A stretch of DNA of 64,000 bases, from NCBI GenBank assembly GCA_944321715.1, contig CALUMJ010000008.1, positions 1 through 64,000 of the forward strand. Reading direction: 5' to 3'. The notes under the pieces were generated by a model. The model was not told where the DNA came from, ran no database searches, and saw nothing but the letters and a program-made list of their open reading frames with translations. Of the stretch, positions 1 through 7,583 are shown in pieces. The first letter of the stretch is position 1. Each line of letters begins with the position of its first letter. Origin of the DNA: an uncultured Muribaculaceae bacterium. GTDB taxonomy: Bacteria; Bacteroidota; Bacteroidia; Bacteroidales; Muribaculaceae. A program made the position numbers and the translations under genes.

Positions 1-1489
1 TGCCGATGTAATAGCCACTCAGCGTAACACTGTGTGCTGGCTTCTCACCATCCCATGCATCGCTACCCTGCTCCGATGTCGCTCCCATCGTGAATGTACC
101 ACCTTCGACATACACCATCTCGAAAGTGCAGCCTGCTACTTCCTCTATCTCAATTTTAGGCAAGTTGCTCTGTGGCTGCGGCGACACTGTGTCGGTGCCA
201 TTTGTCACTACCACTATTGTGTCATGTTGTATTAGCGGCCCTGGAACAGGAACAGGGTCAGGGTCAGGGTCAGGCTCGGGACGCAACAACATTATGGCAG
301 CGAATGCCACCACTGCCACCAATCCTGCCACCACCCACGGTTGCCACTTCCTACGATACTGTGGGGTTGGCTTGAATTCCAAATTAGGGTAATATGGATG
401 AGGGTCGGAGGTTTCTCGTGGAATGCGGTTCGATGAAATGTTGCCACCAGCATTGCCGTCGTGTCCTTGTCCACCCCGACCGTCATCGACGAGGATTACT
501 TCTTCGACTTCATCGTCATGCTGCGTTTCATCGCTCTTGTGGGTTTCTTCATCTTTGTCGTGGGGTGCAACCTCTATGGCAATGCCCAAAGCGGCGGCGA
601 AATCGGCCACCGTCTGGTAGCGGTCGCCGGGCTTGGGCGACATGGCTCGGCGAATGGCTGCCTCCACGTTGCTGCTTACCCCATGCTCACGGAGCGGCTG
701 CTCGGGAAGACCGTCTATATTGACATCCGATGCCTTGGGCGGACGTTCGCCGGTGAGCATCTTGTAGAGCGTCGCACCAAGGGCATATATGTCCATCGTC
801 ATGGGATTACGCTTCCCACGCTTCTCCTCGTTGTAGTCGGCCTGCTCGATGGGGGCATAGCCCGGCGTGCCGCCACCTATGGTGGTGCTCGACTCGGGGT
901 CGCCCTTTTCGTTGAACTGCTTTGCCAGTCCGAAGTCGATTAGCACCGCACGACCGTCGCCATGCAGCATCACGTTGCCCGGCTTCAGGTCTAAGTGCAA
1001 CATGCGGCGGCTGTGCATATAGGCCAACGCCGATGCCATCTGCCCGAACAGCCCCAACGCCTCGCCCTGCGGAATGCCACCACGGCGGGCGATGAGTGCG
1101 TCAAGACTGCCGCCGCTGCAATATTCCATGACGTAATAGCTCGTTTCGTTGGCATCGAACGTTTCCACCACCTTCACTATGCCCGGATGTTTCAGCTTGG
1201 AGAGGCTGCGAGCCTCGCGCACAAACTTGTGGCGGTACTGGTCGAACAGCTCGCGGCTGCCGCCCGTAGTCACAGTGCTGCCCTCGCGCCCATTAATGTC
1301 GCCCATGAAAAACTCCTTCACTGCGACAAGTGCTTCGGTCTGCACCGAACCTAATTCGCCAGCTATTTGCACACTGGCAAGGTAGGTGATGCCGAACGTT
1401 CCCTGCCCGAGCACACGGTCGATACGGTAGCCATACCGCTTGCCACGCAGCACCGTTCCCGGCAGCAACACTTTGTCATATTTAATCAT
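1..1489 (-). CDS. Ser/Thr protein kinase - TM - formylglycine-generating-enzyme (SUMF1) fusion, C-terminus cut by window edge
   Basis: Reading leftward from the ATG at 1489-1487, the frame is open to the window edge (about 496 codons). The first ~300 residues form a Hanks-type kinase: a glycine loop GQGTFGITYL near residue 30, the catalytic lysine in VAVKEFF near residue 57, the loop HLDLKPGN near 162, the metal-binding DFG in IDFGLAKQ near 184, and an APIEQ-like activation-segment end. A helix (WVVAGLVAVVAFAAIMLL, about residues 376-394) and a Pro/Asp-rich linker follow. At about residue 455 MVYVEGGTFTMG begins, the usual opening of FGE-sulfatase/SUMF1 domains. By family knowledge the kinase should be cytoplasmic and the SUMF1-like domain outside the inner membrane. 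The end of that domain, with its catalytic cysteines, lies outside the window, so activity cannot be judged. A membrane signalling role is inferred; the substrate is unknown. Confidence 0.9.
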   Translation of the reverse strand, partial: MIKYDKVLLPGTVLRGKRYGYRIDRVLGQGTFGITYLASVQIAGELGSVQTEALVAVKEFFMGDINGREGSTVTTGGSRELFDQYRHKFVREARSLSKLKHPGIVKVVETFDANETSYYVMEYCSGGSLDALIARRGGIPQGEALGLFGQMASALAYMHSRRMLHLDLKPGNVMLHGDGRAVLIDFGLAKQFNEKGDPESSTTIGGGTPGYAPIEQADYNEEKRGKRNPMTMDIYALGATLYKMLTGERPPKASDVNIDGLPEQPLREHGVSSNVEAAIRRAMSPKPGDRYQTVADFAAALGIAIEVAPHDKDEETHKSDETQHDDEVEEVILVDDGRGGQGHDGNAGGNISSNRIPRETSDPHPYYPNLEFKPTPQYRRKWQPWVVAGLVAVVAFAAIMLLRPEPDPDPDPVPVPGPLIQHDTIVVVTNGTDTVSPQPQSNLPKIEIEEVAGCTFEMVYVEGGTFTMGATSEQGSDAWDGEKPAHSVTLSGYYIG

Positions 1490-1627
1490 AAAATAATCTA
1501 TTTTAAGGTAAAAGATAACCGCCCCGACCCCGCATAAAACAGCACCCCAGTGGCGGCACACAAAGTTAGCAATTCCCACCCAAATTTCGCCCCACCTCCA
1601 CAAAAAAATTACAGGGGAGGTGTAGGA

Positions 1628-1799
1628 GGTGTATCAAAATGTAGATTTGTGCAATTTTGTAGGGACGCACGGCTCGTGCGTCCGCTGCGCAATTAGACGC
1701 ATATTCTATTAATTTACAGATGGTTAATCAAGTCTTGCGGCACTCGGACGCACGGGCCGTGCGTCCCTACGAGGTGGGTCATGCCAATTTTGATACACC
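1628..1799. repeat. REPIN-like composite element A: inverted GTAG palindromes nested in inverted GGTGTATCAAAAT boxes
   Basis: GGTGTATCAAAAT lies at 1628-1640 and its exact reverse complement at 1787-1799. Inside these, a palindrome starting GTAGGGACGCACGGCTCGTG sits at 1659-1683, and an inverted near-copy ending CGTGCGTCCCTAC at 1746-1770. The two are separated by about 60 bases of unrelated sequence. A further lone GGTGTATCAAAT box is at 1854-1865. The 5' GTAG tetranucleotide before a hairpin is the hallmark of REP sequences handled by RAYT transposases. The element occupies most of the 522-base gap between the kinase and priA, where I see no gene. Confidence 0.8.
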
Positions 1800-1979
1800 T
1801 TCGTTACTGCCGCAATCACAGCACATTGCGACCACAATCGGGCTGTCGTCGGGGGTGTATCAAATGAATGTAATTGCATTTCGGCACAGCCGCACTGTGG
1901 TCGCGTCACAGCTCCCCGCCCCACCGTGGTAGGTGAAATTCTTTGCGGCGCGATGGAGTGCAAACAGAGTTTTTTTGCG

Positions 1980-1987
1980 TATTTTTG
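1980..1987 (+). promoter_or_regulatory. Candidate -7 box of priA promoter
   Basis: TATTTTTG fits the Bacteroidetes -7 consensus TAnnTTTG and lies 24 bases before the chosen priA start. No convincing TTTG is seen at the -33 position, so this is weak. Confidence 0.35.
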
Positions 1988-2011
1988 CTGTTACTTTTTA
2001 TTATTACGATT

Positions 2012-4483
2012 ATGCCACAATTTGCCGAAGTAATATTGCCACTACCCATTTATAACACCTACACCTACTCGGTGCCACCCACCATGCAAGAGATGGTGAA
2101 AATCGGCAGCCGAGTGCTTGTACAGTTTGGCCGCAAGAAATATTACACGGCAATAGTGCGCATGCTGCACAATGCGCAGCCTACCGGATATGAGGTGAAG
2201 GAACTGCTCTCGGTGCTTGACGACGCTCCGTTGCTGCGCCACCCACAGCTGAAGTTGTGGGAATGGATTGCCGACTACTACCTGTGCCCGCTGGGCGACG
2301 TGTACAAGGCCGCCGTGCCGACTGGACTGAAAATAGAGAGCGAAACATGGGTCAGCGTAAACCCCGACTTTGAAGAAACCGACGACTGCAAGCTCAAGGA
2401 GCGCGAACGGGTGATTTACGACCTCGTGTCGTGCCGCGACCGTGTGCAATTGGGCGAAATCACACGCTCGACAGGATTCCGCAACATAGAAGCCACCGTG
2501 AGCCGAATGCTCGAAAAAGAGGCAATATTCGTATCAGAGAAAGTGGTTGACACCTACCGCCCGAAAACCGAAACTTTCGTGACACTGACAGTAGCCCCCG
2601 GCGACAACGACGGGCTACACCACCTGTTTGACTTGGCTGGCCGCTCCAAGCGGCAAGAACAATTGCTGCTCGCATTCATCGAGCTGTCGCACTGGCTGCA
2701 AAAGCCGCAGAACCATGCCGAAGTGAAAAAATCGGTGCTGCTCGAACGCGCCGAGGCCACCCAGCCCATGCTTGCCGCCGCCATCAAGAAGGGACTGTTC
2801 AAAATATATAAAAAGGAAATCAACCGGTATGCCTTCTCGGCCGAAACCCGCGCCGATCTGCCCACACTCAGCGACGAGCAAAACCGGGCATTGAGGCAAA
2901 TCATCGAATGCTTCCACACTAAGTCGGCCGTGCTGCTGCACGGAGTCACGTCGAGCGGCAAGACGTCGGTGTATATGCACCTCATCGACCAGATGCTCAA
3001 ATTGAAAAAGCAGGTGCTATACCTTGTGCCTGAAATAGCCCTCACCACACAGCTCACGCAGCGCATGCACCGCGTGTTTGGCGACAGGCTCATCATATAT
3101 CACTCAAAATTCTCGGACAACGAGCGTGTAGATGCCTGGAAAAAATTGCTCACAAGCAACGAGCCATGCCTCATCATCGGCGTGCGCTCGTCGGTGTTCC
3201 TGCCCTTCTCCAACCTCGGGCTGGTAATCATCGACGAAGAACACGACACCAGCTACAAGCAGCAAGACCCTGCCCCGCGCTACAACGGCCGCAATGTGGC
3301 AATGATGCTCGCGGCCATGCACGGAGCCAAGAGCCTGCTTGGCTCGGCGACACCAGCCATAGAAACATACTACAAAGCCGTGACCGGCAAATTCGGACTC
3401 GTGGAAATGCCCACCCGCTACGAGGGCATAGAAATGCCGCAGGTGAACGTGATAGACATAAAGGATTGCCGCCGCCGGCACGAGATGAACGGATTCTTTT
3501 CCAACCGGCTGCTGACCGTGTGCCGCGAGTCGCTGCAAGCCGGCAACCAAGTAATACTGTTCCAGAACCGCCGCGGATATGCGCCGATGGTGATTTGCCA
3601 CCAGTGCGGATGGGTGCCGCGATGCGAGAATTGCGACGTGTCGCTCACCTACCACAAGCACGTCAACAACCTCAGTTGCCACTATTGCGGCTACTCGATG
3701 TCGCTCCCGACGGTGTGCCCTGCCTGTGGCCAGCCTACAATCGAGGTCGCCGGATTCGGTACCGAACGAGTGGAAGACGGCATTGCCGAACTATTTCCCG
3801 AAAACAAAATTGCACGCATGGACCTCGACACCACACGCAACAAGAACAGCTATGAAAAGATTATCGACGACTTCTCGGCACACAAGTCCGACATACTGGT
3901 GGGAACGCAGATGGTGACAAAGGGACTCGACTTTGCAGGAGTGAGCACGGTGGGCATACTCAATGCCGACACAATGATAAATTTCCCCGACTTCCTCGCC
4001 CACGAACGAGCCTTCAACATGATGGAACAGGTGGCTGGACGCGCTGGCCGCAAGGGCAAGCAAGGGCAGGTGCTTATACAGACCTACGACCCCGACAACC
4101 CAGTAATCCGCTTCGTGACTGCGCACGACTACAAGGGTTTCTATGCCGACGAGATAGCCGAACGCGAGCGATACAGCTATCCTCCGTTCACAAAGATTAT
4201 AAACGTATATCTCAAGCACACCGACGATGCCACTGTGGGCGAGATGGCCGTGCGCATGAGCAACATGATGCGACAGGTGTTCCACCACCGGGTGCTGGGC
4301 CCCGAAGCTCCAGCCGTGCGCCGCATCCAAAACAAGTATATCCGCCAAATCGTGTTGAAAATGGAAAACAGCGCATCAATGAGCAAGGTGAAGCAAATAT
4401 TGCGCATAATATACGAAAACATGGTGAATGCCGACAGCCGCATGAAATCGACGCAGCTATATTTCGATGTTGACCCGGTATAA
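2012..4483 (+). CDS. priA: Primosomal protein N' (PriA replication-restart helicase)
   Basis: An 823-residue superfamily 2 DNA helicase that reloads the replisome at stalled forks. The ATG at 2012 is chosen because the protein then begins MPQFAEVILPLPIYNTYTYS, the usual PriA N-terminus. An in-frame start at 1943 would add 23 residues that do not resemble PriA and would overlap the -7 box. The 3'-DNA-binding domain occupies about residues 1-100. Walker A GVTSSGKT is at 311-318 and the DEEH box at 408-411. The zinc-binding insert with paired CxxC motifs (CHQCGW..., CENC, CHYCGY, CPACGQ) spans about 529-575, followed by helicase motifs V/VI (GTQMVTKGLDF, QVAGRAGRKG). Length and motif order match the family, with nothing missing. 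It appears to be a single-gene unit followed by 270 non-coding bases. Confidence 0.97.
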   Translation: MPQFAEVILPLPIYNTYTYSVPPTMQEMVKIGSRVLVQFGRKKYYTAIVRMLHNAQPTGYEVKELLSVLDDAPLLRHPQLKLWEWIADYYLCPLGDVYKAAVPTGLKIESETWVSVNPDFEETDDCKLKERERVIYDLVSCRDRVQLGEITRSTGFRNIEATVSRMLEKEAIFVSEKVVDTYRPKTETFVTLTVAPGDNDGLHHLFDLAGRSKRQEQLLLAFIELSHWLQKPQNHAEVKKSVLLERAEATQPMLAAAIKKGLFKIYKKEINRYAFSAETRADLPTLSDEQNRALRQIIECFHTKSAVLLHGVTSSGKTSVYMHLIDQMLKLKKQVLYLVPEIALTTQLTQRMHRVFGDRLIIYHSKFSDNERVDAWKKLLTSNEPCLIIGVRSSVFLPFSNLGLVIIDEEHDTSYKQQDPAPRYNGRNVAMMLAAMHGAKSLLGSATPAIETYYKAVTGKFGLVEMPTRYEGIEMPQVNVIDIKDCRRRHEMNGFFSNRLLTVCRESLQAGNQVILFQNRRGYAPMVICHQCGWVPRCENCDVSLTYHKHVNNLSCHYCGYSMSLPTVCPACGQPTIEVAGFGTERVEDGIAELFPENKIARMDLDTTRNKNSYEKIIDDFSAHKSDILVGTQMVTKGLDFAGVSTVGILNADTMINFPDFLAHERAFNMMEQVAGRAGRKGKQGQVLIQTYDPDNPVIRFVTAHDYKGFYADEIAERERYSYPPFTKIINVYLKHTDDATVGEMAVRMSNMMRQVFHHRVLGPEAPAVRRIQNKYIRQIVLKMENSASMSKVKQILRIIYENMVNADSRMKSTQLYFDVDPV

Positions 4484-4539
4484 AACCGACTTAAAACGCC
4501 AGCACACAGCTCTTCCATTTAAAGCCGTGAAATATGCAC

Positions 4540-4560
4540 CAGTGGCAAAGAAAGCCACTG
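4540..4560 (+). terminator. Weak hairpin downstream of priA
   Basis: CAGTGGC (4540-4546) and GCCACTG (4554-4560) form a perfect 7-bp stem with a 7-base A-rich loop. There is only a T-rich tract, not a clean T-run, downstream. It could end priA transcription. Confidence 0.35.
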
Positions 4561-4616
4561 CTATCGCGTTTATATTTATTTAATATACTTTTAAACCTTT
4601 TTTCTTGTATAATCGC

Positions 4617-4624
4617 TATTTTTG
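4617..4624 (+). promoter_or_regulatory. Candidate -7 box upstream of the sigma-factor operon
   Basis: TATTTTTG matches TAnnTTTG inside an AT-rich tract. It would give a leader of about 130 bases before the ATG at 4757. No TTTG is present at the expected -33 spacing. If the operon is driven by its own sigma factor, the real promoter may look different. Confidence 0.3.
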
Positions 4625-4756
4625 TAGTGTATTTATCACACATTATGCATTAATCGAGTGATAACGCGAGAGCTATTAACGTCTGGGACTAAGACTTTGC
4701 CACACAAGGGCAGTGTTGAAAAGCGGGCTATTATTAATTTTTAAAATCCAACCACG

Positions 4757-5413
4757 ATGAATGAAAACTACTCCCAAAAAAGCGACAAAGAGATAATCGA
4801 CTTGATTACTGCTAATGATGGCAGCGACGAAGAAGCTGCACATTATCTCATATTCAAGAGATACCTTCCTGCCCTAAGGAATACATGCTATAAAATTTTC
4901 AAAGACTACGACTATCTCGCCGACTTACAGCAAAACATATATTACACATTAAAAAAAGACAACTGGTATTACCTCCGCAACTACCAAGGTAATGCAACAT
5001 TTGGCCGCTGGTTGAGCATAATCGCCCAAAATGATTGCTTAAAAGAAGTTAAACGGCGGAATAAATTCACATCTTGCCCTATCTATAAGACAAACGACTC
5101 ACCCGACGATGGCGACATCGAAAGTAGCAAATATGGTACTGCGACATACACAGCATCACACGACGACTACCGCAAGACCTTGCTAATTGAAGCCATCAGA
5201 CTGTTGGAAAACGAGCAATGGCAACTTATGATTATCAAAAGACTCGAAGGTTACCAATCAGCCGAGATTGCAACGTTGCTCAAACAATGGTACAAAAGCC
5301 AAGGCGTAGAAAGAAATTTCACCGAACAGGGAGTCAACAAGATTTTTAGCGAAAAAATCTATCCTGAACTACGGAAAATTATTGATAATCTAAAAAAACG
5401 ATACAAATGGTAA
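4757..5413 (+). CDS. ECF-like RNA polymerase sigma factor heading the GTPase/peptidase operon
   Basis: A 218-residue protein with sigma-70 region-2 character between about residues 25 and 100: a helix-rich stretch, then GNATFGRWLSIIAQNDCLKEVKR, the usual 'W(L/I)xxIAxNxxxdxxRR' pattern of region 2. The C-terminal third (about 135-210) could hold region 4, with the EGYQSAEIATLL segment as the helix-turn-helix start, but an insertion (KQWYKSQGVERNFTEQ) makes it atypical. It is the first gene of a nearly gapless series and overlaps the next gene by 7 bases, so the operon probably encodes its own transcription activator. The role is inferred from family and position; region 4 is divergent and the promoter recognised is unknown. 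Confidence 0.8.
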   Translation: MNENYSQKSDKEIIDLITANDGSDEEAAHYLIFKRYLPALRNTCYKIFKDYDYLADLQQNIYYTLKKDNWYYLRNYQGNATFGRWLSIIAQNDCLKEVKRRNKFTSCPIYKTNDSPDDGDIESSKYGTATYTASHDDYRKTLLIEAIRLLENEQWQLMIIKRLEGYQSAEIATLLKQWYKSQGVERNFTEQGVNKIFSEKIYPELRKIIDNLKKRYKW

Positions 5414-5820
5414 TCAATGACGAAATCATCGCTGCATACATCGAAGGGAAACTATCGGACAGCGAAAACCTCGAAGTAATGCGATACCTCGCGGAACACC
5501 CCGAGGAACGAGCGGTAGTGCTATCACTGATGGACAAGTGGGATATACCACAAGCCGACCAAAATGTAAAAGAGAAAGCCAAGCCGAGCCAAAACGGCAG
5601 GACAATCGCCAATATCATCGGTGCTGCCGCTGCCGCAATGGCACCGATGTTTCCAACCCCCTTCATGAGCGCAGCCGCCTTCGCGCCCATGAAGGAGAAT
5701 GAAAAATCCAGTGGCAACCCAGCAGCAAAACGAAGACAGGACATCCTTGAAGAAATGAAACGCCGCGACGACCGGCTGCTCGACTTGTGGAACGATTTAG
5801 AACAAACCGATAACCATTGA
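5407..5820 (+). CDS. Putative anti-sigma factor or sigma-associated small protein
   Basis: 137 residues beginning MVINDEIIAAYIEGKLSDSE. This resembles the N-terminus of many anti-sigma factors (a short helix pair 'lxaYlxGeLs...E'), but lacks the HxxxCxxC zinc motif. A low-complexity Ala/Met/Pro-rich stretch at about residues 62-92 is mildly hydrophobic and might touch or cross the membrane. The charged C-terminus (KRRQDILEEMKRRDDRLLDLW) is probably helical. Its start lies inside the last codons of the sigma gene, implying translational coupling. Function is inferred from this pairing and the N-terminal resemblance; sequence alone does not prove it. Confidence 0.6.
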   Translation: MVINDEIIAAYIEGKLSDSENLEVMRYLAEHPEERAVVLSLMDKWDIPQADQNVKEKAKPSQNGRTIANIIGAAAAAMAPMFPTPFMSAAAFAPMKENEKSSGNPAAKRRQDILEEMKRRDDRLLDLWNDLEQTDNH

Positions 5821-5825
5821 CGGCC

Positions 5826-6620
5826 ATGCAACAGTTTCTCAATAGCATAACGAATGGAGGAATCCCAAAGCTCGTTTCCAAGTTGCCCCAGTTGAAAAAC
5901 GCTGTCGGTGACTTTATTGGGGAAATGAAAATTCCCGAACGCCCGAGTTATGCCTACCCATACAACAGCTACATAGACATAGCACTAAGCAACAACTTTT
6001 CCAAAAAGGCATTGGGAAACTTGGCAAAAATATATTGTCCCAAGAAAGAGACAGTTATCGAACAGGCATCAATACTCAACAGCCAAAGTTTTCCCCGCAC
6101 ATGGGCCAATTATCAACATTGCTGCAACACGCTGGAGATTGATAATGCACCGAAAACATACGTCACGCCCAAGCTCCGAGGTCTTAACGCCTTGTGCATT
6201 ACTGCCGACGACGAAACATTAATACTGCTGAGCCGGCAAGTCATATCGGAAGACGATGCCGAGCAACGTTTCATCTTAGGGCATGAGTTGGGTCACGTGC
6301 AGATGGGCCACATAGCAGCACATTCGTTGCAAGGGCTTTTGGGCGACATCAACAGAGCCAACGAACTGGTAGGTGCCATAGCCAATGGCACACTCGTAAT
6401 ACCGCTGAATGAGTGGTATCGCGTGTCGGAACTTTCGGCCGACCGTGCCGGCTACCTGTGCAGCAGAAACATCGAGGCAATAACGGCACTGTTAGAGTCG
6501 CTCGACCCATACGCTGCCAACGACGGCTTCGCCCAATATGTCGAGCTATATCGCGACCACCCGAATGCCGCCACACGCATTGCCGAATTAAAAAAATTCA
6601 TCGAAGAAAAAAATGTTTGA
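5826..6620 (+). CDS. M48-family zinc metallopeptidase (first of three in the operon)
   Basis: A 264-residue protein with the gluzincin motif HELGH at residues 153-157 (GHELGHVQMGH) and the downstream third ligand in SELSADRAG (Glu about 202). These are the zinc-binding signature of the M48 (HtpX/Ste24/BepA) clan. No signal peptide and no clear membrane helix is visible, unlike HtpX, so it may be cytosolic. The ATG at 5826 is preferred; a TTG at 5817 overlapping the previous stop would add three residues. The C-terminus overlaps the DUF445 gene by 8 bases. The two other M48 genes at 15310 and 16200 share the YRxSExxADRxG block, so the operon encodes three paralogues. The substrate is unknown. 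Confidence 0.85.
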   Translation: MQQFLNSITNGGIPKLVSKLPQLKNAVGDFIGEMKIPERPSYAYPYNSYIDIALSNNFSKKALGNLAKIYCPKKETVIEQASILNSQSFPRTWANYQHCCNTLEIDNAPKTYVTPKLRGLNALCITADDETLILLSRQVISEDDAEQRFILGHELGHVQMGHIAAHSLQGLLGDINRANELVGAIANGTLVIPLNEWYRVSELSADRAGYLCSRNIEAITALLESLDPYAANDGFAQYVELYRDHPNAATRIAELKKFIEEKNV

Positions 6621-7554
6621 CCTCAATTACATAATAGCACCCGTGATTGGCGGCATTATAGGCTATATCACCAACGACATCGCCATACGCATGCTATTCC
6701 GCCCCCACAAAGCCAAATACCTGCTGGGAATGAAAATCCCGTTCACCCCGGGCATAATACCCAAGGAGAAAGGACGCATCGCAAAGGCCATAGGCGGAGC
6801 CATCAGCGAAAATCTCATGAGCAAGGAGGTATTGGAGAAGAACCTGTTGTCTGACGAAATGCTCCAGAAAATACGCAATTCAATCGACAACTTTTTCGAC
6901 ACCCAAAAGCGTAACCCCGAAACCGTGAAAGCGTTCCTGTCGCACTTCATGACCGAACAGGAAGAGGAAAAGATTATCGAAAACGTCAAATCCAACCTCG
7001 CCGCCGAAGTGGGGCTGAAAATAGCCGACACCGCCATAGCCGAGCAAATAGCCGCCGCAGTAGCCGAACACATCGCATCGAAAGTGCGCATAGGCGAAAT
7101 CGGCATACCTCTACCGGGAATAATCGGCAACATTGGTTCAATCTTGAATCCGCTGGCTTCGGCACTCGAAAAGCCTATTCGCAGCTTCCTTGCCAAGAAC
7201 ATCAACAAGATGCTCACCGACAAAGGGCCAGAAATGGCTGCAAACCTCATCAACCGCGAAATCGACGACTTCGCAGCAATCCCCATGCAAGAGTTGCTGC
7301 AAGGCAAGGAGGCGCAAATAGCGCAGTTCACCGACACTTGTATAGGCATTTACCGCATGGTAATCTCGGAACACCTGCCCCGGATACTCGAAACCATCGA
7401 CATACCGACAATCATCGAGGCGCGCATCAACGAGATGGACATGAACGAAACCGAAAAGCTCATTTTCCAAGTCATGGACAAGGAGCTGAAAGCCATTGTG
7501 TGGCTCGGCGCACTGCTCGGCTTCCTGATGGGCGGCATAAACCTGCTGTTTTAA
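6613..7554 (+). CDS. DUF445 family membrane protein
   Basis: 313 residues with the DUF445 pattern. An N-terminal hydrophobic segment reads IIAPVIGGIIGYITNDIAI, and then MLFRPHKAKYLLGMKIPFTPGIIPKEK (conserved 'TN..A..MLFrP' and 'tPGiiPk.k' blocks). A long helical middle follows, and a second hydrophobic helix lies at the extreme C-terminus (AIVWLGALLGFLMGGINLLF). Proteins of this family (for example Bacillus YheB) are membrane proteins of unknown biochemical role. The gene overlaps the M48 gene and is followed by the large GTPase after 29 bases. It may anchor the operon products at the membrane, but that is only inference from context. Confidence 0.85.
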   Translation: MFDLNYIIAPVIGGIIGYITNDIAIRMLFRPHKAKYLLGMKIPFTPGIIPKEKGRIAKAIGGAISENLMSKEVLEKNLLSDEMLQKIRNSIDNFFDTQKRNPETVKAFLSHFMTEQEEEKIIENVKSNLAAEVGLKIADTAIAEQIAAAVAEHIASKVRIGEIGIPLPGIIGNIGSILNPLASALEKPIRSFLAKNINKMLTDKGPEMAANLINREIDDFAAIPMQELLQGKEAQIAQFTDTCIGIYRMVISEHLPRILETIDIPTIIEARINEMDMNETEKLIFQVMDKELKAIVWLGALLGFLMGGINLLF

Positions 7555-7583
7555 CCGATAACAACAACAAAAACTATTACTAT

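Noticed and set aside
1628..1799. Reading the GTAG palindromes as ordinary Rho-independent terminators
   Set aside because: They lack T-runs and occur as inverted pairs at five places, including in front of genes. A dispersed repeat explains them better.
7338..7583. Upstream extension of the large GTPase frame
   Set aside because: It overlaps the DUF445 gene and translates to Arg/His-rich shadow sequence. The ATG at 7584 begins a normal helical N-terminus.
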